Part shown: positions 23,201 through 33,433 of the stretch, piece by piece
How the letters are laid out: the number at the start of each line of letters is the position of its first letter
How positions within the stretch are numbered: position 1 is the first letter of the stretch
Origin: Chelydra serpentina
Lineage: Eukaryota > Chordata > Testudines > Chelydridae
Reading direction: 5' to 3'
Length of the DNA stretch: 64,000 nt
Assembly: GCA_037349315.1 (NCBI GenBank)
Contig: JBAIAC010000033.1
Span: forward strand, 20,664,001-20,728,000
Notes under the pieces: model-generated
The model's input: the letters and a program-made list of their open reading frames with translations, nothing else
Told to the model about the DNA's origin: nothing
The model's database searches: none
Translations under genes and position numbers: made by a program

Positions 23201-26200
23201 GTGTGATTCTTTTAGGTGCCACATTAATTTTCACACAATCCTTTAACATCTCTGTAGTATCCTCCTATATAACCTTTAAGAAGTAAACTCGATAGGTACT
23301 GGGGAAAAAATGGACAGAAAATAACCATAACATAAATATGGACACTGCTATGACTTAATGGCATAGACCATACTCAGAAAGACATAAAATTGCATTTCTG
23401 TTTATAAAAAAGTGATACTGATGCTTTTCCATCCCACAGTGAGACTGTGGCTAGAATAAACAGCCACCTCTCTCAATGGAGAATAAAAGGGACTCAAAAG
23501 TAAACAAAGAATGAATTTACCATGCAGGTGGATTATCTAGCAATTGAATTACCACCATAGCATCTGACTCTGTATAAGCAGAAGCCATCCTTTTTCTGGC
23601 CTTTATATAAGGAAAACAGCCATGGGGCGGGTGAGGGGGAGGAGGGTTGTAAGATTTCTGTCTTTTACCTTTTGCATTGTGATTTTATTTTTCTAAGAAG
23701 AGTATTGATTATTGTTTGCTTCCTGGTATAATATTATGGCTTATACGTGATCATTTCTTCTGCTGAATCCTGCCAAGCAAATTGGAATTATGCCCCTTTA
23801 AAGGTGAAGGATTATCACAGCATGTCTTGTATGTATCAGGCCAGTGTGGGAAGTATCATTTAGTCGGGGAAGCTATGTTGTGACAGCTTATAAGAGGCAT
23901 GACACATCCTGCATCTTGGCAGGGGGTTAGACTAGATAACCCTTGTGATCCCTTCTAACTCTGTGGTTCTATGACGTTTGACTTCTGGCCAGGTGAGGCA
24001 ACACACACCTAGGGCTTTGTCTACAAAAGTTTAATTAAGGTGCTTTAAATAAACCGCTTGTGCATGTCCACACTATGCTCCTTGTGTCGGCAGAGCGCAT
24101 CCGCACTAGCAGCTCTTGCATCGACACAGAAAGCAGTGCACTGTGGGTAGCTATCCCACTGTGCAACTGGCTGCAGGGTGCTTTGGTAAGGGTTTGCAAT
24201 GCCTCATGGGGCAGGTACAGCGCCACACGATGCGGTTTCTCAATCGCATTGTTCCAGGGGCATCCTAGTAGATTGCCAGCCAACTTTTCAACTGAAGTGT
24301 GGTGTGTGAGGGGCAGGGCTGGCTCTAGGCACCAGCCTAGGAAGCACATGCTTGGGGCGGCACATTGTAAGGGGCGGCATTCAGGCCAATCTTAGGGCGC
24401 CAAATTCTGCTCTTTATTCCTTTTTTTTTTTCCTGGGGCAGCAAAAAAGCCAGAGCCGGCCCTGCTGAGGGGGGAGAGTGTGTGACAGGGAGTGTGTGTG
24501 TGTGTGGGGGGGGGAGGGAGAGATGGTGTGTGTTGGGGAAGTGTGTGAGAGCCTGGGGGTGGGGGGAGTGTATATCTGAGAGAGACAGTGTATGTTGGGG
24601 AAGCGTGCGTTGGCACAGCATGCTGTCTCTTTAAGTTCAGACAGCAGCTTGAGCAGTATCTCCACCCCCACCGAACCTGCCCCCCGCAGCAGCCCGCTCT
24701 GCCTACCTTCATTCCACATTAATGGTTTTGTGATTCCCTCCCAGTTCTCCCACAGTCTCCTCAGCTGCCGGGAGCGGGAGCAGCAGCTCTGTGAGCTCTC
24801 CAGGCTGCGGAAGGTCAAAGCTTCCCGTGCAGGGCAGCTGAGTGCAAGACAATGAGCAGAGTGGTCATGGTGGGCATTGTGGGATACTGGGGGAGGCCAG
24901 TTATGTCGACATAACGAACCGCAGCTTCTACACTGACGCTTTGTCGCTTTAACTTTGCCTCAAAACGCTCTACGCCTCTCATCGAGGTGGTTTTATTTTG
25001 TCGGCAAAACAGTAGAGTTTTGTCGCCAAAAGTGGCATTGCAGTGTGTAGGCCTCCACTGTTTTGCCGCCAAAAGCTGCCTTTTGCCAGCAAAGCTCTGC
25101 GGTGTAGACAAGGCCTAAGTGTGGAGACCGAAGAAAGTATATGGCTGTGGTGACTGTGAAATCTGATTGTGCTGTGCTTCAGTGTGAGACAATGCCATGA
25201 TTATAGTGGCTAGATGGACATATCAGCGAAGTGATGGCCCTGGTCTCGTAGAGAAGGGAGTCAGGAACAGACTATCTGGGTCACAGCCCAGAATGCTACA
25301 AGCACAGGTCACAGCGGACATGTTTCTTCGCCAGTGCATTTCTCACCAGCAGCCCCACTCCAGATCTGCACCCAATGCATTTTCCCTGTTGGTCTCTTCC
25401 CCTGTACAGTAAATGGTTTGTGTTTTTACCTGTCTGGGCAACTGAAAATTGTCCCTACCCCAAAATTAGAGGCCTTTTAAAAGAAAGAGCCAAGGTATGT
25501 TCAGCATCCTGGGCCAGTCTGCCCCAAAGGTGTCAATTCCCTGATGTGTGAGTGCAATTTCTGGCCAGTTAATGGAGCATTGTGACAAGTGGATCAGAGG
25601 GAGGCTCCTGATTCTGTTCTCAGTAATAAAGTCTGAATCAGGCTGGGCAGCAACAAGTAAGGGTCAGTCACAGGAACAGAAAAACAGCTACAGGAGGGCA
25701 CAGGGCGTGTTTTACCCCTACTGGGTGTTGACTAAAAAGGCCTGTTTTACTTGTGCAATGTTTGCTTTCGTCGTTTCTACTGTTGCTTCCCCCAACTGTA
25801 AATCACAAGCAGCCCAGGACTTCTTTGGTTTCCTCTCTCAACACTTCCTCCTAAGCATGGAAGTCCCTTTGTCCCCCGTCCCCCCCCCGATTTTTGCAAA
25901 CAGGGCAGGTGGCTCATCCCACTTCTGCCCCTCCCTGTGCTGTGCTTTGCCCTCTACCACCATCTGGCAGTGCCTCACCCCTGGGCTGACCCCTGGATCC
26001 CTTGTCCCTCTCCTGTCCCTGCCTCCGGCTCTTTGACCCCCTTCCTCGCACAGTTTCCACCCCTTGCTCAGAGCCTGCCCATCTCCCCTTCCCCCCCCCC
26101 CGCTTAACCTTTTTAATCCCCAGTGCGGGCAGCAGCTTCAGCAGATGTTACTGAGCAATGAGCATGCTCAGCGGGAGCCAAGTGGCACCCAGCGTCTTGC

Positions 26201-29113
26201 CTGCCTGCCACCCCACCAGGGTCCTAGTGCTGGGGAGCCTGCTCTGTCGGGGTCACAGGGCCTGTGATCCTACAGGGAGGGGGGGCCCTGAGATCTAACT
26301 GGATGCTGCTGGGCCTGATCCTTGGTGGCTTGCGCCATGGCCGGCTGCCCCGCTCGCGGTGCCCTAGTTATGGCCCTGTACACTCATAATGTCACACCCT
26401 CACTGAATCATGTGGCACAATTTCCTCTGCAGTGTACAAACCCTGCACAAGTTAACTTCTGCAAACAGGCTTATTGAGACACCCTCTCTAACCCGGCTTA
26501 GCGGTCAGAAATTCACCTCTCTACACAGAGACTTTTTTACCAAACACGTTTTCTTTTCGCAGGACTGTCTTGAATGTTTCTTTCAACAAGACACACTAAC
26601 CTGGAACAATCAAATTCACTGCTCCTTCTGTGGAACTAAGCAAGATGCTGCAGTAAAGGCCAACATAGGCAAGGCGCCAAAGATGGTTATTTTTCACTTA
26701 AAGAGGTACAGACTGCATCTGGTAGGACAGCTCGTCTCCTCTGATTTACATGGGATGTAGGAAGGTCACTTGCATTCAGAGGGACAGGAAAATCATTGCA
26801 TGTAGTCTTTTTGCACATACAGTTACAAAGCAGGGAAAGCATGTGAGTCAGACTCCTGATAAACCCAGAGAATGTGTTACTTTATCCAATCCATCAAATT
26901 GCGCACTCAGTGCATTTTTGTACTGCTTCTCCCTCTGCAATAGAGGCAATTCTGAAAGGGGAGGGGGTTGGTCATAGAGGGGAAAGTGATAGAATTGTGG
27001 AATTAATGAAGAAAGAAGGGTGTTTGTTGTAAAACTGGATCACACTAATAAATGGAATTTTATAGTACAGCTGATGCTAGCCCTGATAGCCACTTACAGA
27101 GCTACTAACTACTGTAATGGACAAAAATAGAGAATAGTGTTCTGCCACATCAACAACGCAGTTAGGGCATTATGCCTCTACCCAGCCCTTTACAAAGCTC
27201 AGAGGGGGAGATGTACAATTGCATTTGAGCCCAAGCTTTTACAATTAGGTGTTCTGTAGCCATTTTGCCCTCAACAGTGGAAGTGGGTGAGGAAATCAAG
27301 GAATCTCCCAGTTTGGTCTACAACTTCATAGTTGGCTTACTTCAGTGCCCAGCACTTCTTGTTAAGTTTGATCATGTATCAATTATTTTTAAAAAGTGAT
27401 CCTTTCCTGCTCCTTCCATGTATCCAGCTCACTCCTTCCATTCTTCTCACTAGCTCCTCAGCTAGTATTATTCTGGCATGGTTCATGCTGTAATGGCCAG
27501 AATCAGCTTTAGTGCTGAAGGTGGATTGAGCGTCCCCTGTGGAACATGCATCTTGTGACAGATTGATAGTGCACTCATCAGTGCCTTCCTTTCAGTCCCA
27601 ACACTTCTAGTCTAATAAAAGAACATTTCACAAAGCAAGAACCTGCTTGTTCTTACTGCAAAATGTCACTTGCAATCTATTTAATCTTTGTTTGGGGTAG
27701 TCATTTCCTACCTGCTTACAATAATACTTAGCATTAAGAGAGCACTTTACATTTCAAAGAGCTGAGCAGACGGTAGCTATTTATTCCTCCCAATGCCCAT
27801 GTGAAGGTAAGCAAATGCAGCATTACAATAACTGAAAGCATTTGTAGTGGAAAATACTGTCTCAAAATATTTTATTTTCAGGTTTGACTATCAAGGCAGC
27901 TACAAAAGGAAACTGGGGACTAACATCTACTATCCACTAAGCAACTTGGATCTTTCGCCTTATATCTATCCACTCTTTCGGAAGAATCCAAAATACAATT
28001 TGTGTGCTGTGGTGGTAAGTTGGATGCAAAGTTATATTCTAGCTTTATTGGTAATTGAATGAAATCAGTGATTGATCTTGGTCCTAAGCCAACAAGCAGG
28101 CAACAGTCATCTCTGCCTCAGCACCCAAAGTTTACTTAATTGGAAAAAAAATGGTACAGATACAACCATAATTGACTTTATACACAGCTGGCATTTCAGA
28201 GTTAGGAGATGCCTCCTCAACTAACTCATTACTGATAAAATTAACACATTTTTCATTGGCTAATGAAAGCTGGCAGGGTACCCTGATTGAAAATTTTCTG
28301 GCTTTCAGGATTGAATTATAGTTACAGGCCTGTACACAGATACAATTTGAGTATCAGGGCATCATGGAATATAACATGCTAGTCCCCAACTTTGTTATAA
28401 TATGGCTTGGTCTTGCCTGTGTAGATGGAGCCAAATTGCTCTTTAACTGTTACTGGTTTATAATTGTGTTACGGGTTTGTACAATGATTAACACAATTTG
28501 GTACTACTTGTACAGTGATATAAAACCTATTTCATTACTCGGGTATGGTACTATTGTATTATTATGCAGTACCCCACAGGGTGCCAATTCCTGTGTAGAT
28601 AGACCCTGTGTCAAGCTAGTGAAATAATTAAATACAGGGAAACATTGAAAGAGAGAACAGGTCAGTGATCCCTTCAAGCTAATTGCACGTTTTTGTCCAA
28701 CACTTGATGCAGGCTGTTTAGTAAATGCCCTTCATTCAAGGACCCTATTTCTTTTCCTCACTCTGGTTGAAAGTGCTTCCACCTGAAAGCTTCTAAATAC
28801 AAGAACAGATCCTTCAGCCATTGAGTGTGGGTAAACAATGTGCAGTTTCTGGGCCTGGTCAATGTGAGTTTTGCTGGGCGATGGATTGCCAGCTCACAGC
28901 TGCTAGCTGGGCTGTATGTTTGATCGCCAAACTTGAAATAAAAAAATTATTGGCCAGATAGCATTTACTTGCTCTTCCTGCCACAGAGCTCTACCTATTT
29001 CAAGTGTTTCTTTGGGGTAAAGGGAAACTGGAATCTTATTTTTTCCTGTCATTATAATAGCTGAGTGCAAATGATCACCAGATTCCTGGCTTTGAGTCTT
29101 TGCTAAAATTGAA

Positions 29114-29145
<32 letters not shown>

Positions 29146-29354
29146 TAACTTTGTTGCTGTAGAACCATTTTGGTTATCTGGATGGTGGCCATTATACGGC
29201 ATTCTGCAAGCACACGCTCACCCAGAACTGGTACAGCTTCGATGATGCACAGGTCAGCGAGATTCCACAATCCTCAGTGCAGTCTGCTGCAGCTTATCTC
29301 CTATTCTACAGCTGTAAAGCCTTCTCTGTACCTACCAAAACCCATAAGTACTAG
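17041..29354 (+). CDS. USP50: USP50 ubiquitin carboxyl-terminal hydrolase, partial 5' end
   Basis: Six consecutive exons join in frame: 17041-17241, 18929-19124, 22424-22630, 26563-26705, 27882-28014 and 29163-29354. All introns have GT-AG ends. They give 356 residues plus a stop, lacking only a short N-terminus. The product is a USP-family (C19) cysteine protease catalytic domain. The catalytic Cys is in GNTCYMNA (codon 17150-17152), the His in DGGHYTAFC (29190-29192) and the Asp in WYSFDD (29241-29243). Two CxxC pairs (CLACQ, CSFCG) form the zinc ribbon. Signature stretches [20 protein letters not shown] and TLTWNN match USP50 rather than USP8. No MIT, rhodanese or coiled-coil parts precede it. 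It lies tail to tail with its paralogue USP8. Confidence 0.93.
17265..17402 (-). repeat. MIR/CORE-SINE or L2-type tail
   Basis: TTATTATTcCTATTTATTATT followed by 'ggagccccagtcatggactaggaacccattgtgccaggcgctgtacaaa' is the complement of the MIR/L2-type 3' tail. It lies at the start of the first USP50 intron. Confidence 0.65.
17530..17776. mobile_element. MITE-like inverted-repeat element (CAGCGCTGTAA units)
   Basis: CAGCGCTG and CCCAGCGCTG units recur in both orientations, and the right end CAGTGTAGCCATAGCCTC is a terminus typical of small turtle DNA elements. The left boundary is uncertain. It has no coding capacity. Confidence 0.55.
17870..18760 (-). mobile_element. L2-like LINE 3' part, interrupted by a SINE
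   Basis: The minus strand reads as degraded LINE reverse transcriptase. [24 protein letters not shown] (18449-18622) and, after the SINE, a C-terminal [20 protein letters not shown] type segment near 18000-18080 match L2-clade proteins. The target stretch 'tttgattcg...aatattctatgg' is split by the SINE at 18255-18448. Outer limits are approximate. Confidence 0.65.
18255..18448 (-). mobile_element. Cry-type tRNA-derived SINE, full length
   Basis: On the minus strand it has a tRNA-like head (GGGATAGCTCAGTGG A box, GAGTTCAATCC B box), a short body (AGGGATCTGGGGCAAAAATT) and a tail matching the CR1 3' end down to TCATAGAA-type octamers. This head/tail arrangement is known for tortoise Cry SINEs, which use the CR1 machinery. 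It lies inside an L2-like fragment in a USP50 intron. Confidence 0.92.
18929..19124 (+). CDS. USP50: USP50 exon, QQDAQEF box
   Basis: The exon runs from acceptor CTACTTCAG to donor GTAAGA. It encodes [20 protein letters not shown], then the [11 protein letters not shown] motif and ends EALKK at a codon boundary. The QQDSQEFL-type box is a hallmark of the USP catalytic domain. Confidence 0.93.
19180..20190 (+). mobile_element. L2-like LINE 3' part, interrupted by a hAT element
   Basis: The plus strand on both sides of the hAT insertion reads as a degraded L2-type C-terminus and tail: 'ccaattcaagctctgtatctacatcaccaaggccctacc', [11 protein letters not shown], then 'tatataaagtgctgcatagtaac'. The hAT copy 19305-19783 splits it with an 8-bp duplication. 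Confidence 0.6.
19305..19783. mobile_element. hAT-type element (CAGGGCCGGC family), 479 bp
   Basis: It is flanked by exact CACACAGT octamers (19297-19304 and 19784-19791). The right end is the complement of CAGGGCCGGCGCTTGAACTA; the left end CCGGGCTGGTGCAAG has lost the first bases. The interior is strongly GC-rich with GGGAGGCAGCC repeats that create long meaningless open stretches on both strands. Near the ends, GCGCCCTAGGCGA on the left mirrors CTAGGCGACC on the right. Confidence 0.85.
20484..20706. mobile_element. hAT-type element (CAGGGCCGGCTC family), 223 bp
   Basis: It starts CAGGGCCGGCTCCAGGCACC and ends AGAGCCACCACTG. Exact octamers CTTCTTGG flank it at 20476-20483 and 20707-20714. 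A second, unrelated hAT element begins only 16 bp downstream. Confidence 0.9.
20722..21043. mobile_element. hAT-type element (CAGTAGCGTAGCC family), 322 bp
   Basis: The inverted ends are CAGTAGCGTAGCC and GGCTGCGCTACTG. Exact octamers GGCAGGGG flank it at 20714-20721 and 21044-21051; the first octamer shares one base with the duplication of the neighbouring element. The fragment at 4082-4298 belongs to the same family. Confidence 0.9.
21730..22036. mobile_element. hAT-type element (CAGGGCTGGCTC family), 307 bp
   Basis: The right end GGAGCCAGCCCTG is a complete terminus. Octamers GCTTCCGG flank at 21722-21729 and 22037-22044. The left end shows a 15-base local duplication (TTCCGGCTCTATGAT twice), and the first bases of the inverted repeat are missing. 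GC-rich mirrored segments (GCGGATTCGGCGGCG and its complement) fill the interior. Confidence 0.82.
22424..22630 (+). CDS. USP50: USP50 exon, first zinc-ribbon CxxC
   Basis: The exon is flanked by TTTTCCTTACAG and GTAGGG and contains 69 whole codons. It encodes [20 protein letters not shown], the CLAC half of the zinc ribbon, and [12 protein letters not shown], the conserved strand before the fingers. Exon ends are phase 0 on both sides. Confidence 0.92.
22631..23914. other. USP50 intron, nothing recognised
   Basis: AT-rich intronic DNA. A short stretch at 23045-23100 (CAGAGGTGTACCTAGGCATTTTGG...) may be one end of an old hAT element, but no partner end was found. Confidence 0.35.
23915..23975 (+). 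mobile_element. CR1 3' tail fragment
   Basis: 'gcagggggttagactagataacccttgtgatcccttctaactctgtggttctatgac' is the CR1 3' UTR end in plus orientation, short and diverged. Confidence 0.75.
24012..25115. mobile_element. DNA transposon remnant with TTGTCTACA termini, about 1.1 kb
   Basis: The left end GGGCTTTGTCTACA and the right end, on the other strand, GGCCTTGTCTACAC are inverted repeats. They are flanked by TA, or by CTA if the 3-bp reading is taken, at 24009-24011 and 25115-25117. Mirrored TTTTGCCGCCAAAAG units occupy the right half. It contains the hAT insertion 24314-24464. No transposase is left; a Harbinger or mariner origin both fit. Confidence 0.65.
24314..24464. mobile_element. hAT-type element, 151 bp, nested
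   Basis: The ends are CAGGGCTGGCTCTAGGCACC and the complement of CAGGGCCGGCTCTGGC. Flanking octamers GTGAGGGG and CTGAGGGG differ at one base. It belongs to the same family as 20484-20706 and lies inside 24012-25115. Confidence 0.82.
25116..26562. other. USP50 intron; C-rich repeat-like part at 25860-26390
   Basis: 25116-25860 shows nothing recognisable. 25860-26385 is C-rich and ends CTAGTTATGGCCCTG, which resembles the right end of a hAT element (CAGGGCCATAACTAG); no left end or target duplication was found. Confidence 0.35.
26563..26705 (+). CDS. USP50: USP50 exon, second zinc-ribbon CxxC
   Basis: The exon follows TTCTTTTCGCAG and ends before GTACAG with two bases of an Arg codon. It encodes [20 protein letters not shown], then CSFCGTKQ (second CxxC) and the KMVIFHLKR box. 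Apparent coding beyond 26705 is intron read-through. Confidence 0.93.
26706..27881. other. USP50 intron with a MIR-like core near 27715-27815
   Basis: 'agcattaagagagcactttacatttcaaagagct...ttattcctcccaatgcccatgtgaag' resembles the MIR/CORE-SINE core. The rest of the intron shows nothing recognisable. Confidence 0.45.
27882..28014 (+). CDS. USP50: USP50 exon, [10 protein letters not shown] segment
   Basis: The exon follows TTTTATTTTCAG and ends before GTAAGT. The first base completes AGG (Arg) of LKR. It encodes [20 protein letters not shown] and PKYNLCAVV, ending at a codon boundary. Confidence 0.93.
28015..29162. other. USP50 last intron, nothing but a terminal microsatellite
   Basis: AT-rich unique-looking sequence. 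The 3' end holds the CT repeat described separately. Confidence 0.4.
29119..29145 (+). repeat. (CT)n microsatellite at a splice acceptor
   Basis: About 13 TC units end 17 bases before the AG of the last USP50 exon, so they form most of its polypyrimidine tract. Confidence 0.95.
29163..29354 (+). CDS. USP50: USP50 last exon with catalytic His and Asp
   Basis: The exon begins after TTGTTGCTGTAG and ends with TAG at 29352-29354. It encodes [28 protein letters not shown] and the C-terminal [11 protein letters not shown]. The 3' splice site is preceded by a long CT microsatellite. Confidence 0.95.
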   Translation, partial: NHFGYLDGGHYTAFCKHTLTQNWYSFDDAQVSEIPQSSVQSAAAYLLFYSCKAFSVPTKTHKY

Positions 29355-29424
29355 GAAAATGTCTCTGTGAGAACAGTCCAATTATTAGAATTCACTGACA
29401 GTGGTAGCTAAGTCCCGTTTTGCC

Positions 29425-29430
29425 ATTAAA
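29425..29430 (+). terminator. Candidate USP50 polyadenylation signal ATTAAA
   Basis: ATTAAA lies 71 bases after the USP50 stop and is followed by T/G-containing sequence (GCTTGACTGTCTATTGTGATC). An AATAAA at 30336-30341 is the next candidate. Confidence 0.4.
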
Positions 29431-32400
29431 CTAGTGCATCTGCATTGCTTGACTGTCTATTGTGATCTTTCTGATTATGCTTAGGAATTGATTTCAAGGT
29501 GGAAATCTGAAAGTTGACTTCTGCAGCACAACTTTCAGTGTAATAAGCAGAGGAGAGTCCCTCTACAAAGCACATCACTTCCCTCTATTAAGTTATTTCT
29601 AAAAAGCCTCTCACTAATATTCTTAGCACCATTATTATTATTACGGTTTGCACTATGGCAGCACCCATTCTAAACATAGGGGAGATATGGAGCTTTCTTC
29701 GAGACCCTTCAATCTATATGGACAAATCAAATATATGATAGCTTCCTCCAGACAAGCACTCCCCTCCCTCTTCTCTATTGTTCAGGTGCCCCAGTCCACT
29801 TGCTCTGCCATAGCTTCCCAAATATATCCTCCTTCCACCCTGCCCACCCCATAGCATTAGGAGCAGGTTCAGTATAAAAGCCTATGGAGAAAAACAGCCA
29901 GTTGACAGTGCTGATATTAATGACAGTGTTTAAAGGCAGGAGGCTCCCTTGAGGGAAGAGCTCACATGGCCTCACCCCTGTCCTACACTAGTTGCTCTAA
30001 CACCCCTCCCCCCACTTCCTCTTTGTAGTTCTCTTTGTGTGTATAGGAACAAGAGCCCACACATGGCCTCACTTGTCCCCTACTGCTTTCACTCCCTAAT
30101 CCCTTCCCCTATGCAGCATACAATTGTCTATTAGTGGCACAGAGCTCTAGCACTACACGGTGGGCTCGCTCAAAGAAAAAGCCATTTTCCTCTCTCGCAC
30201 CTACTGCTTTTTTCTCGCTCTGGGTTCTGCATAAAAGGCATGAATGCAGTGGCTGGCTGGGGAGAAGCACCTTGCTTGAACTGGAATGGTACATATTCTT
30301 TTTTTATAGAGCTAGTTGCACTTTATCAAAAGGAAAATAAAAAAAATAACCCCACAGAAGCCAGTGCCTAAACCAAGCATGGAACTGACACGAATGTTTT
30401 TCTTATGGCCTCTTGCCTAGGTTTATTATTGCTGTCTCCATGCTATCTCTCCTCCGCCCCCCCAGAAAACAGAGTAAAGTGTTCCACATCTACATTCAAA
30501 ATAAAAATGTTGAAATAACCTAATTCCAGCTAACTGGTACATTTAATGGAAAACTCCAGTGGCTCAATAGTTAATGTTGGGGCACAAAATCCATGGCCTC
30601 CCTCTCCCCGCTTTCTGCAAAATTTAAACTGTTTTAAAATTGCTTCTAGGTGTGACGGAAGCCTTCCATATGTGAACACATGCTGTGTTGGCTTTCTGGA
30701 GCTGTGATTAGAGAGATTTAGATGGTTGCAGTGCTCTGAACTTCCCAGTTCATCACTGGTTGTAAATGATGAAGCCTGACTATGACCATTTTAAAATGTG
30801 AATATTTATTATTATTGGGTTTTGCTATTAATATGCTTATTCACAGAGGTTTAATAGCACAGAAGTTAAACATGGCAGACATTGTCATGATATATAAGAT
30901 TTCAGTCACTCTGTGGTCATGTCAGGTGAAATACCAACACTTGCAGAGAGTAGGTATGTGAGTTTGACAGAGGCATCTGTAAGTGAGAATGTGCCTTTAA
31001 ACACAATGCAAAGAACTTGCATGGAAGTCCCACAATATCACTCTCTAGCATAGTTGCTGTCTTTGCGTACAGATTACCACGGTCCCCTAGCATTCTCACG
31101 ATTTCATATTCTATAGAGATAATCAGAGGTAATTTTCACTGAATTCATATTCCATTAATGCTTGTACCTTGCGAGGTGGAAAGATCTTCTGGAGCGGGTA
31201 GGAAGGCATGAAATGAAGGGTATTTCATGGTGCTGGAATAATTTAAGTTGCAGCAGAACATATGGAGTCCACACAGCCCACCGTCAGTGTAATACCTCAG
31301 CACTGTGCAAAATTAAAGAGCACAGTAGTGCCTGTGACAGGGTGGCATCTGGCATCCAATTTGTGTCATGTGAGAGGCAGAAGCCATGACTAGGGTAGCA
31401 TCTGACCAATTGAAACAAAGCCCTTCTCTTGGTCCCTATTTGCCTCAAAGACTTTGGTTTTTCTGCTAAGAGCTTAGGAGGAGGATTTACTTCTTAAATG
31501 TTGCATCATGGAGTAAAGTAAAGTAATTGGAGGCAGTCTCAGCATTACGGCAGGATAGATCGTGCTCATGCCCTCTGAGTCAGAACAGCATCAAGCAGGA
31601 GAAACAAGCAATTACAGCTTAATTGTCTGGCTGGAGAAAAACACTAACTGCCTTTCCTTAGGGCAATCATCCCTTGCTAATGCTGACCTAAGAAGATCTC
31701 CTATGCTGGATTCAGCAAAAGAACCCTTTGTGATGATCTTATGCAGGTGTAGCATGGATATGTTATGAAACTGTACCTAGGCTGAAGACACAACCTTAAT
31801 TCTGCATTGCCTGGGTTTTTGGTGCTTGATTTAGAGTTAACATTGCCTTAGCATTTTTTCATGACTTATATCACATAGGCACCTGCGAAATGCAGAGTTC
31901 AGCTTGACCAAACAGTGTAGACAGTACTTTAGCATCTGTAAAATTGTGTTTCCCTGGTTCACTAAGGCTGTTTGAGAGCAAACACTATAAGTCATTGCCA
32001 CCATTTTTACTGAGAAAAACTGAGGCAATGTTGACCAGGGCAAATCTCCTACCCTTTTAAAAAGTTTTTACCACCTCATCAAGAGGTAAGTCACATTAAG
32101 AGTGTGGTACTCCCTAGTACTGTGCTGCTGTGTTAGCTTCTAGGATGAGTTCAAGTGCTCCCTAACTTTTGGACAAGCGTCAAACCTGCCCTTAAACAAA
32201 CCAGAGTGACACACATGGATAAAAGCTCATTGCAGAGGCCTGAGACTTCCAAGGACCAATGCAAGGCAGGAGTGGAAACACTGAACTGTTGCCAGATAAT
32301 GGAAATGTGTAGAACTGAACCAAAATGGCTCCTAAACTAGTTCACTCTTAGCAGATGGTTATCATTCCAGGTGGAGCGCCTGGACTCTGTGGAAGAGGTA

Positions 32401-33247
32401 AAAAATGTTGCCATGTATAATCCCCATAGGGACTTTGACTGATAATCAAATTTTGTACATGTCCAAAAACAAACAAATGTTTGTTTGGGGGATTTGTTTA
32501 ACAGGCTAGTGTATTTTAAATAATTTCTTTGTTAATATTCTTAATGCATGTGTACATGAAATCTTGTATTAAAAAATTAAAGAAAATCTCATTTCTTTAG
32601 AAGTAATTTTAAATGCAGAAATATTCACAAAGGCTAACAGAAAAATACAGCTCTGCTTTTTCTACACCTATAAGAATTAAAGTATTGCATTTATTTAGAA
32701 CTGGCAAATAAAAGCAATCCTCTGAGTTCTAGAGATTTTCACAAAAGGACCACATTTTATTATATACATAGCTCTGATGTGCAAGTATGCAATCAATATG
32801 TACACTTACATTCCTAACTGTTTCCATCATTCTAGAGTACTCACCGTAGAATCAAGCTTAAGGTTAGAAATGTGAAAAGGCCATAACAGTGATAGAAAAG
32901 AAAACAAATGAAGATATGCTGTGGGATTTTTTTAGGATATTTAAACCTACTTACTAATTAAGCTAGAATTTCATTTTGGAGCAGACTAAAAATATAGTTT
33001 TGAAATAAGCTGTAACTTAAAGTATGCTTGTTGTTATGGTTTCATAGAAGTTGCTATTACCAAAAGCATTATCAATCAGTCTTCCGACTTAAGCAATAGC
33101 ACTGCCCAGAAAGACCCTGTTGCAGAAAAGCTACTTCAACCTTTCCCTAACTGAGTATATATGTCATCACTGTTTTGCATATTAATATGCATTTCAATAC
33201 CTGTGTTGTGCATTTATAAAGAGAACCAATTTTCTTCACTCAAAACA
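29431..33247. other. Intergenic space between the convergent USP50 and USP8 genes
   Basis: A minus-strand MIR/L2-like tail lies at about 29630-29740 (TTATTATTACGGTTTGCACTATGGCAGCACC...). Otherwise I see only AT-rich sequence with short open stretches and no splice-site structure. It includes both 3' UTRs. Confidence 0.45.
32756..32761 (-). terminator. Candidate USP8 polyadenylation signal AATAAA
   Basis: TTTATT on the plus strand reads AATAAA on the minus strand, about 490 bases beyond the USP8 stop. A second AATAAA follows at 32690-32695. The choice between them is not decided by the sequence. Confidence 0.35.
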
Positions 33248-33433
33248 CTATGTGACTATATCTGCTGCTCGTAGTTCAAAAGAAGTGTAAAAGAGAATAT
33301 ATGCGGCTGAGGACTTCACAGAGGATGCTGAGATCTCAGATACTTCATGATCATCAAACTTATACCAGCGCTGTTTTGTAGCATTTCTGCAGTAAGCTGT
33401 GTAGTGCCCTCCATCCAATCCTCCATAATGATT
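33248..33433 (-). CDS. USP8: USP8 last coding exon with His1063 and Asp1080
   Basis: It encodes [29 protein letters not shown] and [20 protein letters not shown], ending TAG at 33250-33248. Acceptor CCCCCTGCCAG. The C-terminal tail after FYTS differs from mammals, as is usual. Confidence 0.97.
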   Translation of the reverse strand, partial: NHYGGLDGGHYTAYCRNATKQRWYKFDDHEVSEISASSVKSSAAYILFYTSFELRAADIVT

